From contig JAETQD010000004.1 in NCBI GenBank assembly GCA_021770825.1, positions 159,517 to 223,516 of the forward strand: 64,000 nt of DNA, given 5' to 3'. Shown here in pieces: positions 30,852 through 38,813 of the stretch (its first letter is position 1; every line of letters starts with the position of its first letter). Both the position numbers and the translations under genes were made by a program. Under the pieces are notes generated by a model. It did no database searches and was not told where the DNA came from. It saw nothing but the letters and a program-made list of their open reading frames with translations. Source of the stretch: Clostridium sp. Lineage in GTDB: Bacteria; Bacillota; Clostridia; Lachnospirales; Lachnospiraceae.

Positions 30852-31347
30852 ATGGGAAACAGGGGACGCACAGCAAAGCAGCCGCTGGAGGACCGGGCGT
30901 TAAAAGCAGCGGCACAGTTCATGGGAGAGGAACTTCTTCCCTTTCTTGGGATTGAAGGCACTATGAAGCGCATTGCGCCCACAGAACAGGTGCACATGGA
31001 AATCAGGGACCTGACAAAGATGCCTGAATATGGTGAAAAACGAAAGGGAATCCTTGGGACAGGAAGATATGGTGCGGATGCAGGCGGTTTTATATGCACT
31101 GGCAATGAAATTTCTGACGCCAGAGGAATTGATGAAGGTAAAGGAGGGAATCAAAATGACAATACTGGGAGAAATGATAAGGCAGGATGGAATCGAGGAA
31201 GGAATAGAAAAGGGAATGCAGGCACTGGTAGAGTCCTGTCAGGAGCTTGGCGTGCCCTCCAATGAAATCATACCCAATCTGATTGAGAAATTCACGCTGA
31301 CAAAAGAGCAGGCAGAGGAACGGTATAAGAAATATGCAAAGGTGTAG
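30852..31347 (+). pseudogene. Internally deleted, frameshifted Rpn/PD-(D/E)XK-like gene
   Basis: The first frame (30852-about 31020) gives LEDRALKAAAQFMGEELLPF and RIAPTEQVHMEIRDLT, the start of a Lachnospiraceae family resembling Rpn/PD-(D/E)XK transposase-like proteins. A second frame (31030-31347) gives EDMVRMQAVLYALAMKFLTP, KMTILGEMIRQDGIEEGIEK and the C-terminal KFTLTKEQAEERYKKY. Intact relatives are near 300 residues, so about 150 central residues including the nuclease core appear lost, with a frame change at the junction (about 31020-31030). The family name is recalled from pattern, not searched. Confidence 0.6.
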
Positions 31348-31368
31348 AAGAACAGGAATAAAAATCCG

Positions 31369-31397
31369 TTGACAAAACCTGAGAAATATGCCATAAT
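31369..31397 (+). promoter_or_regulatory. rpsO promoter
   Basis: A perfect TTGACA (31369-31374), a 17-bp spacer and CATAAT (31392-31397). Confidence 0.85.
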
Positions 31398-31416
31398 TCA
31401 ATGGTATGCAAAAGCG

Positions 31417-31462
31417 CCGGCACTCGGTTCGCGGAGGACTCCAACCGGGACTTAGTGGTCGG
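31417..31462 (+). promoter_or_regulatory. Structured rpsO leader, candidate S15 autoregulatory element
   Basis: Nested helices CCG (31417-31419)/CGG (31460-31462), CACT (31421-31424)/AGTG (31454-31457), CGGTT (31425-31429)/AACCG (31443-31447) and GGA/TCC (31433-31442) fold most of the leader between the promoter and the ribosome site. Ribosomal protein S15 is known to repress its own mRNA through leader structures that mimic its rRNA site; whether S15 binds this fold is inferred. Confidence 0.6.
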
Positions 31463-31493
31463 TAAGAAGATTAATTTTAAGGAGGAAATCAAA

Positions 31494-31760
31494 ATGATTT
31501 CAAAGGAAAAGAAAGCAGCTATTATCGCTGAGTACGGCAGAAAAGAAGGAGATACCGGTTCACCGGAGGTTCAGATCGCCATTCTTACAGCCAGAATCGC
31601 AGAGCTCACAGAGCATTTAAAGGAAAACCCGAAGGATCATCACTCCAGACGTGGTCTTCTTATGATGGTAGGTCAGAGACGTGGTCTCCTTGCTTATCTG
31701 AAGAAAACAAATCTGGAAGGATACCGTGCTCTTATTGAGAAGTTAGGCATCAGAAAGTAA
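31494..31760 (+). CDS. rpsO: 30S ribosomal protein S15
   Basis: An 88-residue primary 16S rRNA-binding protein. [35 protein letters not shown] and [14 protein letters not shown] are the canonical blocks. AAGGAGG lies 9 bp before the ATG at 31494; the longer frame from 31401 runs through the structured leader and was rejected. It is followed by a strong hairpin terminator and then pnp, the rpsO-pnp order seen in many bacteria. Confidence 0.97.
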   Translation: MISKEKKAAIIAEYGRKEGDTGSPEVQIAILTARIAELTEHLKENPKDHHSRRGLLMMVGQRRGLLAYLKKTNLEGYRALIEKLGIRK

Positions 31761-31771
31761 TAACAGACTTG

Positions 31772-31809
31772 AGGGTGGAGGGCAGGAATGTACTCCACCC
31801 TTGTTTTGT
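31772..31809 (+). terminator. rpsO terminator
   Basis: AGGGTGGAG (31772-31780) pairs with CTCCACCCT (31793-31801), followed by TGTTTTGTT. Confidence 0.75.
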
Positions 31810-31899
31810 TACAGGACTGCTTCCCAATGGTAAAACAGGGAAGTTCCGTATGCAAAAGGGCCATAACAGGTCAGAAACACACTGCGGCGGAAGAAACAT

Positions 31900-31952
31900 C
31901 CGAGACCGCTAAAGGGTACATGAGCAGATCGTGTACGGTTTAGTAGTTTCGG
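31900..31952 (+). promoter_or_regulatory. Long hairpin in the pnp leader
   Basis: CCGAGAC (31900), GCTAAA (31908) and GTACA (31916) pair in order with GTTTCGG (31946), TTTAGT (31939) and TGTAC (31932): eighteen pairs with only a 1-nt and a 2-nt internal mismatch and an 11-nt loop. It ends 45 nt before the pnp start. In E. coli, pnp is autocontrolled through RNase III cleavage of such a leader stem; the same role here is inference. I see no clear promoter of its own in 31810-31990. Confidence 0.65.
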
Positions 31953-31997
31953 CTTCTTCTGCCAGAATATAAGTATTAAAGAAAAGGAGACGAAGCC

Positions 31998-34235
31998 ATG
32001 TTTAAAAGTTTTTCCATGGACCTTGCAGGCAGAACCCTCACCGTTGAGGTGGGCCGCGTAGCCAAGCAGGCAAACGGTGCAGCATTCATGCATTATGGTG
32101 ATACAGTTGTTCTTTCTACCGCAACTGCATCCGACAAGCCCAGGGACGGAATTGATTTCTTCCCGTTAAGTGTAGAATTTGAAGAGAAGTTATATGCTGT
32201 CGGCAAAATTCCCGGCGGTTTCACAAAGAGAGAGGGAAAGGCATCTGAAAATGCTGTCCTCACAGCCCGCGTGATCGACAGACCCATGCGTCCGCTGTTC
32301 CCGAAGGATTACAGAAACGATGTAACACTGGACAATGTCGTTATGTCCGTTGACCCGGAATGCAGCCCGGAGCTTACAGCAATGCTGGGCTCTGCCATCG
32401 CAACCAGCATTTCCGATATCCCGTTTGATGGTCCCTGTGCAACCACACAGGTGGGCATGATTGACGGTGAATTTATTATCAACCCCACCGCAGCCCAGAG
32501 AAAGGTTTCCGATCTTGCCCTGACGGTTGCATCCACTAGAGAAAAGGTTATTATGATCGAGGCCGGAGCCAATGAGATTCCGGAGCATACCATGATCGAT
32601 GCAATTTTCAAGGCCCATGAAGTAAATCAGGAAATCATCCGTTTCATCGACAAGATCGTTGCCGAGTGCGGCAAGGAGAAGCACTCCTACGAGAGCTGTG
32701 CAATTCCGGAGGAGCTGTTTGCAGCCATTAAGGAAATTGTACCGCCCACCGAGATGGAGGAGGCTGTATTTACAGACGAGAAGCAGAAGCGCGAGGAGAA
32801 CATCCGTGCTATCACAGACCGTCTGGAAGAGGCATTTGCCGAGAATGAAGAGTGGCTTCCTTTAATTGGTGATGCTGTTTACCAGTATCAGAAGAAGACC
32901 GTAAGAAAGATGATCTTAAAAGACCACAAGCGTCCCGACGGCCGTAAGATCGATGAGATCCGTCCGCTGGCTGCTGAGGTCGATATTTTACCGCGCGTAC
33001 ATGGTTCCGGTATGTTTACCCGCGGACAGACACAGATTTTAAATGCATGTACCCTTGCGCCCCTTTCCGAGGCACAGCGTCTTGACGGTCTTGATGAGAA
33101 TGAGACCACCAAGAGATATATGCACCACTATAATTTCCCGTCCTTCTCCGTAGGTGAGACAAAGCCGTCCAGAGGACCGGGACGCCGTGAGATCGGCCAT
33201 GGCGCTCTTGCAGAGCGTGCGCTGGTTCCGGTACTGCCCAGCGAGGAAGAATTCCCCTATGCAATCCGTACCGTATCCGAGACCATGGAATCCAACGGTT
33301 CCACATCCCAGGCAAGTATCTGTGCATCTTCCCTGTCCTTAATGGCAGCAGGTGTTCCGATCAAGTCCATGGTTGCAGGTATTTCCTGCGGTCTTGTGAC
33401 CGGTGAGACCGATGACGATTATCTGGTACTGACCGATATCCAGGGTCTTGAGGACTTCTTTGGAGATATGGACTTTAAGGTGGGCGGTACTCATAAGGGT
33501 ATCACTGCCATCCAGATGGATATTAAGATTCACGGTCTGACCCGCCCCATCATTGAGGAGGCCATCAGACGCTGCCGCGAGGCCCGTGTTTATATTATGG
33601 ATAACATCATGGCTCCGGTAATTTCCGAGCCGAGAAAGCAGCTTTCCAAGTACGCACCGAAGATTTCCCAGATCATGATTGATCCGGCCAAGATTGGTGA
33701 TGTGGTTGGAAAACAGGGTAAGGTAATCAACGGAATTATCGCTGAGACAGGCGTTAAGATTGATATTACCGATGATGGAGTCGTGAATGTATGCGGCACC
33801 GATCAGGAGATGATCGACAAGGCCATTTCTATCATCAAGAACATCGTTACCGAAGTGGAACCCGGAATGGTTTACACCGGTAAGGTGGTACGGATTATGG
33901 AATTCGGCGCATTCGTTGAGCTGGCTCCCAACAAGGACGGTATGGTTCATATTTCCAAGCTGTCTGACAAGCGTGTGGCCAAGGTTGAGGATGTGGTAAA
34001 TATCGGTGATGAGGTCACCGTAAGAGTGGTTGAAGTGGACCGTATGGGAAGAATCAACCTGACCATGAGACCGGAAGACATGACCGCTGATCTGGAAAAG
34101 CTGACCCGCCCGGAGCGCCGCGACAATGATAGACGCGACCGCGGAGGCCGTGACAACGACAGAAGAGACCGTGGGGACAGACGTGACCGTGGGGACAGAC
34201 GGGAGCGCAGTGAGAAAAAAGAGGACAACGAGTAA
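31998..34235 (+). CDS. pnp: Polynucleotide phosphorylase
   Basis: A 745-residue trimeric 3'-5' exoribonuclease. The first RNase PH domain (LAGRTLTVEVGRVAKQANGA, GGFTKREGKASENAVLTARV) is followed by the all-helical domain and the catalytic second PH domain (RPDGRKIDEIRPL, GSGMFTRGQTQ, SRGPGRREIGHG). KH (IDPAKIGDVVGKQGKVING, about 560-610) and S1 (GMVYTGKVVRIMEFGAFVEL, about 622-690) domains bind RNA. The tail is a charged Arg/Asp-rich stretch made of RRDRGDRRDRG-like repeats, longer than usual, which could bind RNA or a degradosome partner. Confidence 0.97.
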   Translation: MFKSFSMDLAGRTLTVEVGRVAKQANGAAFMHYGDTVVLSTATASDKPRDGIDFFPLSVEFEEKLYAVGKIPGGFTKREGKASENAVLTARVIDRPMRPLFPKDYRNDVTLDNVVMSVDPECSPELTAMLGSAIATSISDIPFDGPCATTQVGMIDGEFIINPTAAQRKVSDLALTVASTREKVIMIEAGANEIPEHTMIDAIFKAHEVNQEIIRFIDKIVAECGKEKHSYESCAIPEELFAAIKEIVPPTEMEEAVFTDEKQKREENIRAITDRLEEAFAENEEWLPLIGDAVYQYQKKTVRKMILKDHKRPDGRKIDEIRPLAAEVDILPRVHGSGMFTRGQTQILNACTLAPLSEAQRLDGLDENETTKRYMHHYNFPSFSVGETKPSRGPGRREIGHGALAERALVPVLPSEEEFPYAIRTVSETMESNGSTSQASICASSLSLMAAGVPIKSMVAGISCGLVTGETDDDYLVLTDIQGLEDFFGDMDFKVGGTHKGITAIQMDIKIHGLTRPIIEEAIRRCREARVYIMDNIMAPVISEPRKQLSKYAPKISQIMIDPAKIGDVVGKQGKVINGIIAETGVKIDITDDGVVNVCGTDQEMIDKAISIIKNIVTEVEPGMVYTGKVVRIMEFGAFVELAPNKDGMVHISKLSDKRVAKVEDVVNIGDEVTVRVVEVDRMGRINLTMRPEDMTADLEKLTRPERRDNDRRDRGGRDNDRRDRGDRRDRGDRRERSEKKEDNE

Positions 34236-34268
34236 TCGAAAGTCGGAAATAAAAGTGTAAAAGTCAGG

Positions 34269-34305
34269 AAGGCTGGAAATGTTGGAAAAGCATTTCCGGC
34301 CTTTT
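34269..34305 (+). terminator. pnp terminator
   Basis: AAGGCTGGAAATG (34269-34281) pairs with CATTTCCGGCCTT (34291-34303) with one G-T pair, ending in TTTT. Confidence 0.8.
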
Positions 34306-34477
34306 GTGTAATTGTAAGGGAAAAGAAACAGGGTATGGATATGTAGTATGATATAAGAAAAGTCAGAGGGGGAATCCATAGGATACGTTTCATCCCATAT
34401 TCTGCATATGAACCCAGATCTCTGGGGGTAAAAAATCCCTGAACGGAAAAAAATATTTGAAAAAACGGCTTAAGCGG

Positions 34478-34506
34478 TTGCCAAGTGGATAAAATTTACT
34501 TATAAT
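34478..34506 (+). promoter_or_regulatory. mgtE promoter
   Basis: TTGCCA (34478-34483), a 17-bp spacer and a perfect TATAAT (34501-34506), giving a leader of about 180 nt. The 170 bp upstream hold only a small CCCAGA/TCTGGG palindrome and no gene. Confidence 0.75.
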
Positions 34507-34537
34507 GAGGAGTAGACCAGAAAAGAAAGGATGTGAA

Positions 34538-34627
34538 CACATAATGGAAGGTCGAAGTCGTAAGATGGAGGCGGATGCCCACCCGGAACCTGAGGCAATA
34601 GACATATTGGTGTGCTGCCATTATGTG
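34538..34627 (+). promoter_or_regulatory. Structured mgtE leader closed by a 10-bp inverted repeat
   Basis: CACATAATGG (34538-34547) and CCATTATGTG (34618-34627) are perfect complements enclosing 70 nt that include GGCGGATGCCC, GGAACC and a CAATAGACATATTG small hairpin. This is riboswitch-like architecture in front of a Mg2+ transporter gene, but the conserved core of the M-box (ykoK) aptamer is not recognisable. Class unknown. Confidence 0.55.
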
Positions 34628-34693
34628 TATTGCCGTTCTTGATGGATGTTTTGTCTCCATGCCTGAAATTAAATAAGGAATGGAGGAAGAACA

Positions 34694-36061
34694 ATGTCGA
34701 ATGAATTAGAAGAAGCAGTAGACATGGGGGAGCTTCTGAAACTGGCGGAGGAAAAGAAATACCGCCAGCTTAAGGTTACCCTTTTGGAATTAAATGAGGT
34801 AGATATTGCCACATTTATTGAGGAACTGGATTCGGAGCGGACGGTTGTTGTATTCCGCATGCTGCCGAAGGCTCTTGCAACGGATGTGTTTGCAGAGCTT
34901 CCGGTGGAAACGCAGACCCATATTATCAACAGCATCACCGATAAGGAGCTTTCAGAAATCGTGGAGGAGCTCTATGTGGACGATGCCGTGGATATGCTGG
35001 AAGAGCTCCCGGCCACCGTGGTCCGCCGTGTACTCCAGAACACCACACCGGACACAAGAAAATTAATCAACCAGTTCCTGAATTATCCGGAAAACAGCGC
35101 CGGAAGTATTATGACCGCCGAATATGTGGGCTTAAAAAAGAACATGACTGTGGAACAGTCCTTTGCCTACATCAGGCGCCATGGAATCGATTCGGAGACC
35201 ATTTACACCTGCTACGTCATGGATGAGAAACGCCAGCTCGAAGGTGTGGTTACGGTCAAGGATTTGCTGATGAACCCCTATGAAACAAAAGTGGGGGACA
35301 TCATGGATACCCATGTGATCAAGGTGGTCACCACCGATGACCAGGAGGAGGCGGCAGATACCATGAGCCGCTATGGTCTATTGAGCCTTCCTGTGGTGGA
35401 TAAGGAAGGACGGCTTGTGGGTATCATCACCGTTGACGATGTGATGGAGGTTATGGAGGAAGAGGCCACCGAGGACTTCGAGAAGATGGCCGCCATGCTT
35501 CCCAGTGAAAAGCCCTATCTGAAAACAAGCGTATTCCAGCTTGCCAAAAACAGAATTCCCTGGCTTCTTATTTTAATGTTGTCCAGTACGATCACCGGGG
35601 GAATTCTGGTGAAATATGAAAATGCCTTTGCGGCGATTCCCCTTCTGGTAAGCTTCATCCCCATGCTCATGGATACGGGAGGAAACTCCGGAAGCCAGAG
35701 CAGTACCATGATTATCCGTGGTATGGCGGTGGGAGAAATCGAGCCATCGGATATTCTCCAGGTGGTATGGAAGGAAATCCGCGTTGGAATGATGGTTGGC
35801 GTGGTTCTGGCAGTGGTAAACTTCGCGCGTCTGATGATTCAGTACCCGGGAAACACCATGATCTGCCTGACCGTGGTGCTCAGTGTATTCTGTACGGTGG
35901 TCGTGGCGAAAACCATCGGATGTACGCTGCCCATTGGAGCCAAAGTATTAAAGTTAGACCCGGCGATTATGGCATCACCGATGATTACAACCATTGTAGA
36001 TGCTGTGAGCCTTATGGTATATTTCAATCTGGCCTGTCATCTGCTTGATATGACCGTTTAG
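34694..36061 (+). CDS. mgtE: Magnesium transporter MgtE
   Basis: A 455-residue Mg2+ channel. The MgtE_N superhelical domain occupies about residues 33-135, followed by two CBS domains (about 137-260: SAGSIMTAEYVGLKKNMTVE, VGDIMDTHVIKVVTTDDQEE) that sense Mg2+. The C-terminal membrane domain has five helices starting near residue 285 and contains FIPMLMDTGGNSGSQSST, the pore motif. It is well separated from neighbours and has its own promoter and structured leader. Confidence 0.96.
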   Translation: MSNELEEAVDMGELLKLAEEKKYRQLKVTLLELNEVDIATFIEELDSERTVVVFRMLPKALATDVFAELPVETQTHIINSITDKELSEIVEELYVDDAVDMLEELPATVVRRVLQNTTPDTRKLINQFLNYPENSAGSIMTAEYVGLKKNMTVEQSFAYIRRHGIDSETIYTCYVMDEKRQLEGVVTVKDLLMNPYETKVGDIMDTHVIKVVTTDDQEEAADTMSRYGLLSLPVVDKEGRLVGIITVDDVMEVMEEEATEDFEKMAAMLPSEKPYLKTSVFQLAKNRIPWLLILMLSSTITGGILVKYENAFAAIPLLVSFIPMLMDTGGNSGSQSSTMIIRGMAVGEIEPSDILQVVWKEIRVGMMVGVVLAVVNFARLMIQYPGNTMICLTVVLSVFCTVVVAKTIGCTLPIGAKVLKLDPAIMASPMITTIVDAVSLMVYFNLACHLLDMTV

Positions 36062-36097
36062 ACGGACCGGAAGAATTCAATAACAGGAGAAAAAAGT

Positions 36098-37549
36098 ATG
36101 GGAAAAGTAAGGACAAGATTTGCACCCAGCCCCACCGGCCGGATGCACGTGGGAAATTTGAGAACAGCTCTTTACACGTATTTGATCGCAAAGCATGAGG
36201 ATGGAGATTTTATTCTCCGTATTGAGGATACTGACCAGGAGCGCTATGTGGAAGGCGCAGAGGAAATCATTTACCGTACCCTGGCAAAGACAGGCTTGAT
36301 CCATGATGAAGGTCCCGATAAGGACAAGGGCTATGGCCCCTATGTTCAGAGTGACCGCCAGAAGGCCGGAATTTACATGGAATATGCAAAGAAGCTGGTG
36401 GAAAAAGGCGAGGCCTATTACTGCTTCTGTACCCAGGAAAGACTGGATTCCTTAAAGAAGAATGTAAACGGCGAAGAGATCATGGTGTATGATAAGCACT
36501 GCTTAAGCCTTTCCAAGGAAGATGTAGAGGCCAATTTAAAGGCCGGAATGCCCTTTGTTATCCGCCAGAATAACCCCAAGGAAGGAACAACCACCTTCCA
36601 TGATGAGATCTACGGGGACATCAGCGTGGACAATGCAGAGCTGGACGATATGGTACTGATCAAATCCGATGGATATCCCACTTACAATTTTGCCAACGTG
36701 GTGGACGACCATCTGATGGGAATTACCCATGTGGTACGGGGAAATGAGTATCTGTCTTCCTCTCCCAAGTACAACCGTTTATACGAGGCTTTCGGATGGG
36801 ACGTGCCGATTTATGTTCACTGTCCCACCATCACCAACGAAGAGCACAAGAAATTAAGTAAGAGAAGCGGCCACTCTTCTTTTGAGGACTTACAGGAGCA
36901 GGGCTTTTTGACCGAGGCCGTGGTGAACTTTGTTGCTCTGCTTGGCTGGTCTCCTGCCGGAAATGAAGAGTTCTTTACCCTGGAAGAGCTGGTAAAGCAG
37001 TTTGATTACCATAATATGAGCAAATCCCCGGCCGTTTTCGATATGACAAAGCTCCGCTGGATGAACAGTGAATACTTAAAGAAGATGGATTTAGACCGTT
37101 TCTATGAGATTGCAGAGCCTTATCTTAAAAAGGTCATCACCAAGCCCCTGGATCTTAAGAAGATCGCAGCCATGGTAAAGACGAGAATTGAGGTACTGCC
37201 GGACATCGAGAGCCAGGTGGATTTCTTTGAGACTCTGCCGGAATATGATCCGGAGATGTACACCCATAAAAAGATGAAGACCAACCGGGAGAATTCTCTG
37301 GAAACCTTAAAGGAAGTGCTTCCGATTCTGGAGGCCCAGGAGGACTACTCCAATGACGCTCTCTATGAGGCACTTTCCAAATATGTGTCAGAGAAAGGCG
37401 TTAAGACAGGCTTTGTTATGTGGCCCATCCGTACAGCCGTATCCGGAAAGCAGATGACTCCGGCCGGTGCAACGGAGATTATGGAGATTATCGGAAAAGA
37501 AGAGTCCATTGCAAGAATCAAAAAGGGAATTGCTCTCCTGGAGGCATAA
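36098..37549 (+). CDS. gltX: Glutamate--tRNA ligase
   Basis: A 483-residue class Ic aminoacyl-tRNA synthetase. [20 protein letters not shown] holds the HIGH-type signature (MHVGN, about 13-17), KKLSKRSG (about 252) is the KMSKS-type motif, and the helical C-terminal anticodon-binding region follows. Firmicutes enzymes of this type are often non-discriminating and also load tRNA-Gln; the specificity cannot be decided here. GAGAAAA precedes the ATG. A bidirectional-looking terminator follows. Confidence 0.96.
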   Translation: MGKVRTRFAPSPTGRMHVGNLRTALYTYLIAKHEDGDFILRIEDTDQERYVEGAEEIIYRTLAKTGLIHDEGPDKDKGYGPYVQSDRQKAGIYMEYAKKLVEKGEAYYCFCTQERLDSLKKNVNGEEIMVYDKHCLSLSKEDVEANLKAGMPFVIRQNNPKEGTTTFHDEIYGDISVDNAELDDMVLIKSDGYPTYNFANVVDDHLMGITHVVRGNEYLSSSPKYNRLYEAFGWDVPIYVHCPTITNEEHKKLSKRSGHSSFEDLQEQGFLTEAVVNFVALLGWSPAGNEEFFTLEELVKQFDYHNMSKSPAVFDMTKLRWMNSEYLKKMDLDRFYEIAEPYLKKVITKPLDLKKIAAMVKTRIEVLPDIESQVDFFETLPEYDPEMYTHKKMKTNRENSLETLKEVLPILEAQEDYSNDALYEALSKYVSEKGVKTGFVMWPIRTAVSGKQMTPAGATEIMEIIGKEESIARIKKGIALLEA

Positions 37550-37560
37550 AAGAAAAATAA

Positions 37561-37593
37561 AAAAGGCGGTATCTGAGCCGGATACCGCCTTTT
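37561..37593 (+). terminator. gltX terminator
   Basis: AAAAGGCGGTATC (37561-37573) pairs perfectly with GATACCGCCTTTT (37581-37593). The T-run is part of the stem. Confidence 0.85.
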
Positions 37594-37614
37594 CAGTACA
37601 AAGGAGGAATAGGT

Positions 37615-38796
37615 ATGAAAAAACTGTATGGATTGTGCCTGGCAGCAGGACTGGCTTCCATGATGACCTTCCCAGCGTTTGCAGGACAATGGGTACAGGA
37701 TACCCAGAAAGCAGCCAATGCAGGAGGAATTTCCAACTGGTGGTATCAGAAGGACGATGGCTCCTATTATAAGGGCGATTGGTTCTGGATTGACGGAGAT
37801 GGCGACGGACTGGGAGAGTGCTACCGGTTTGATGAGAATGGATGGATGTATGCGTCCACAACCGTTGATAACTATACGGTGGATGCAAACGGGGCCTGGG
37901 TGGAAAATGGAGTGGTTCCCAGAAAGACCATGGACAGCCAGAAAAATACGGTAAGCACCAGTTCGCAGAAGAGCAGCAGCAGTAATAACAGCAGCAGCGG
38001 CACAGCAAAAAACCAGTGGATTGGAATGCAGTATTTTAACTCCAAGGGAGAGCCCACGGTTGGCTGGAAGAAGATTTCCGGAAAAACATACTATTTTGAT
38101 GATTCCGGCTATGCGCTGACCGGATACCAGAGCGATGTGGAAGGAAATGATTATTACTTTTACAGCGATGGCGAGATGGCGAAAAAGACGGTCCATGATA
38201 CCGATGAGGGCGTTTATTATGTCCTGGATAAGGAAGAATACTACATCGTGGACATTGTAGATGAGGACGACTGGAAAGAATATAAAAAGGAAGCCGATAA
38301 GGACTCCGTAGAAACCAGCAAGGTTACCAGCGTGAAAAATTCCTCCGGCTCCTCCGGTTCTTCCACTGAGGTGCGGGAAGAAGAAAAGAGCAGCGGCTCC
38401 AGCCTTACAGATGAGGAAGCTTATAAAAAGCTGATTTCACTGAAGAAAAAGTATCCGGAAGGCAAGAAATGGACAAATGATAATACGTATCAGCGGGGAT
38501 ATGTGATCGGAGGCGGCTGTGCTGGTTTTGCATTTATTGCACTGGATACGGTATTCGGAAAAAATGCTCCGTCCAGCACCTATTATGATTTTGAGTGGGA
38601 GGATCTGCGGGTAGGAGATCACATTCGTATGGAAAATTCTTATGGCGGCGAACATTCCGTGATTGTTCTTACCATTGAGGATGATTATATTACAATCTGT
38701 GAAGGAAACTACAATTCTTCCATTCACTGGGGCAGGAAGATCACCAGGGATACATTGGAAAGCAAATTCATCTATCGTCAAACCTGCTACGAATAA
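37615..38796 (+). CDS. Secreted cell-wall-binding-repeat protein with cysteine-peptidase-like C-terminus
   Basis: A 393-residue exported protein. A signal peptide (KKLYGLCLAAGLASMMTF, cleavage after AFA near residue 22) is followed by aromatic cell-wall-binding repeats of the choline-binding type (GGISNWWYQKDDGSYYKGDW; MQYFNSKGEPTVGWKKISGK and TYYFDDSGYALTGYQ), separated by Ser-rich linkers. The C-terminal 130 residues contain GGGCAGFAFIALD (candidate nucleophile Cys, about residue 302), VGDHIRMENS and GGEHSVIVL (candidate His), the order of NlpC/P60 or CHAP-like peptidases. Assignment to a named peptidase family is uncertain. A wall-remodelling or secreted hydrolase role is inferred. AAAGGAGGA precedes the ATG. 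Confidence 0.75.
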   Translation: MKKLYGLCLAAGLASMMTFPAFAGQWVQDTQKAANAGGISNWWYQKDDGSYYKGDWFWIDGDGDGLGECYRFDENGWMYASTTVDNYTVDANGAWVENGVVPRKTMDSQKNTVSTSSQKSSSSNNSSSGTAKNQWIGMQYFNSKGEPTVGWKKISGKTYYFDDSGYALTGYQSDVEGNDYYFYSDGEMAKKTVHDTDEGVYYVLDKEEYYIVDIVDEDDWKEYKKEADKDSVETSKVTSVKNSSGSSGSSTEVREEEKSSGSSLTDEEAYKKLISLKKKYPEGKKWTNDNTYQRGYVIGGGCAGFAFIALDTVFGKNAPSSTYYDFEWEDLRVGDHIRMENSYGGEHSVIVLTIEDDYITICEGNYNSSIHWGRKITRDTLESKFIYRQTCYE

Positions 38797-38813
38797 AGAA
38801 AGTACAGTCTGCA

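Noticed and set aside
33339..34379. 346-residue minus-strand frame
   Set aside because: Antisense of pnp; the plus-strand protein is fully conserved over this stretch.
34507..34693. M-box (ykoK) magnesium riboswitch before mgtE
   Set aside because: The position fits, but the conserved M-box core sequences could not be recognised; reported instead as an unclassified leader.
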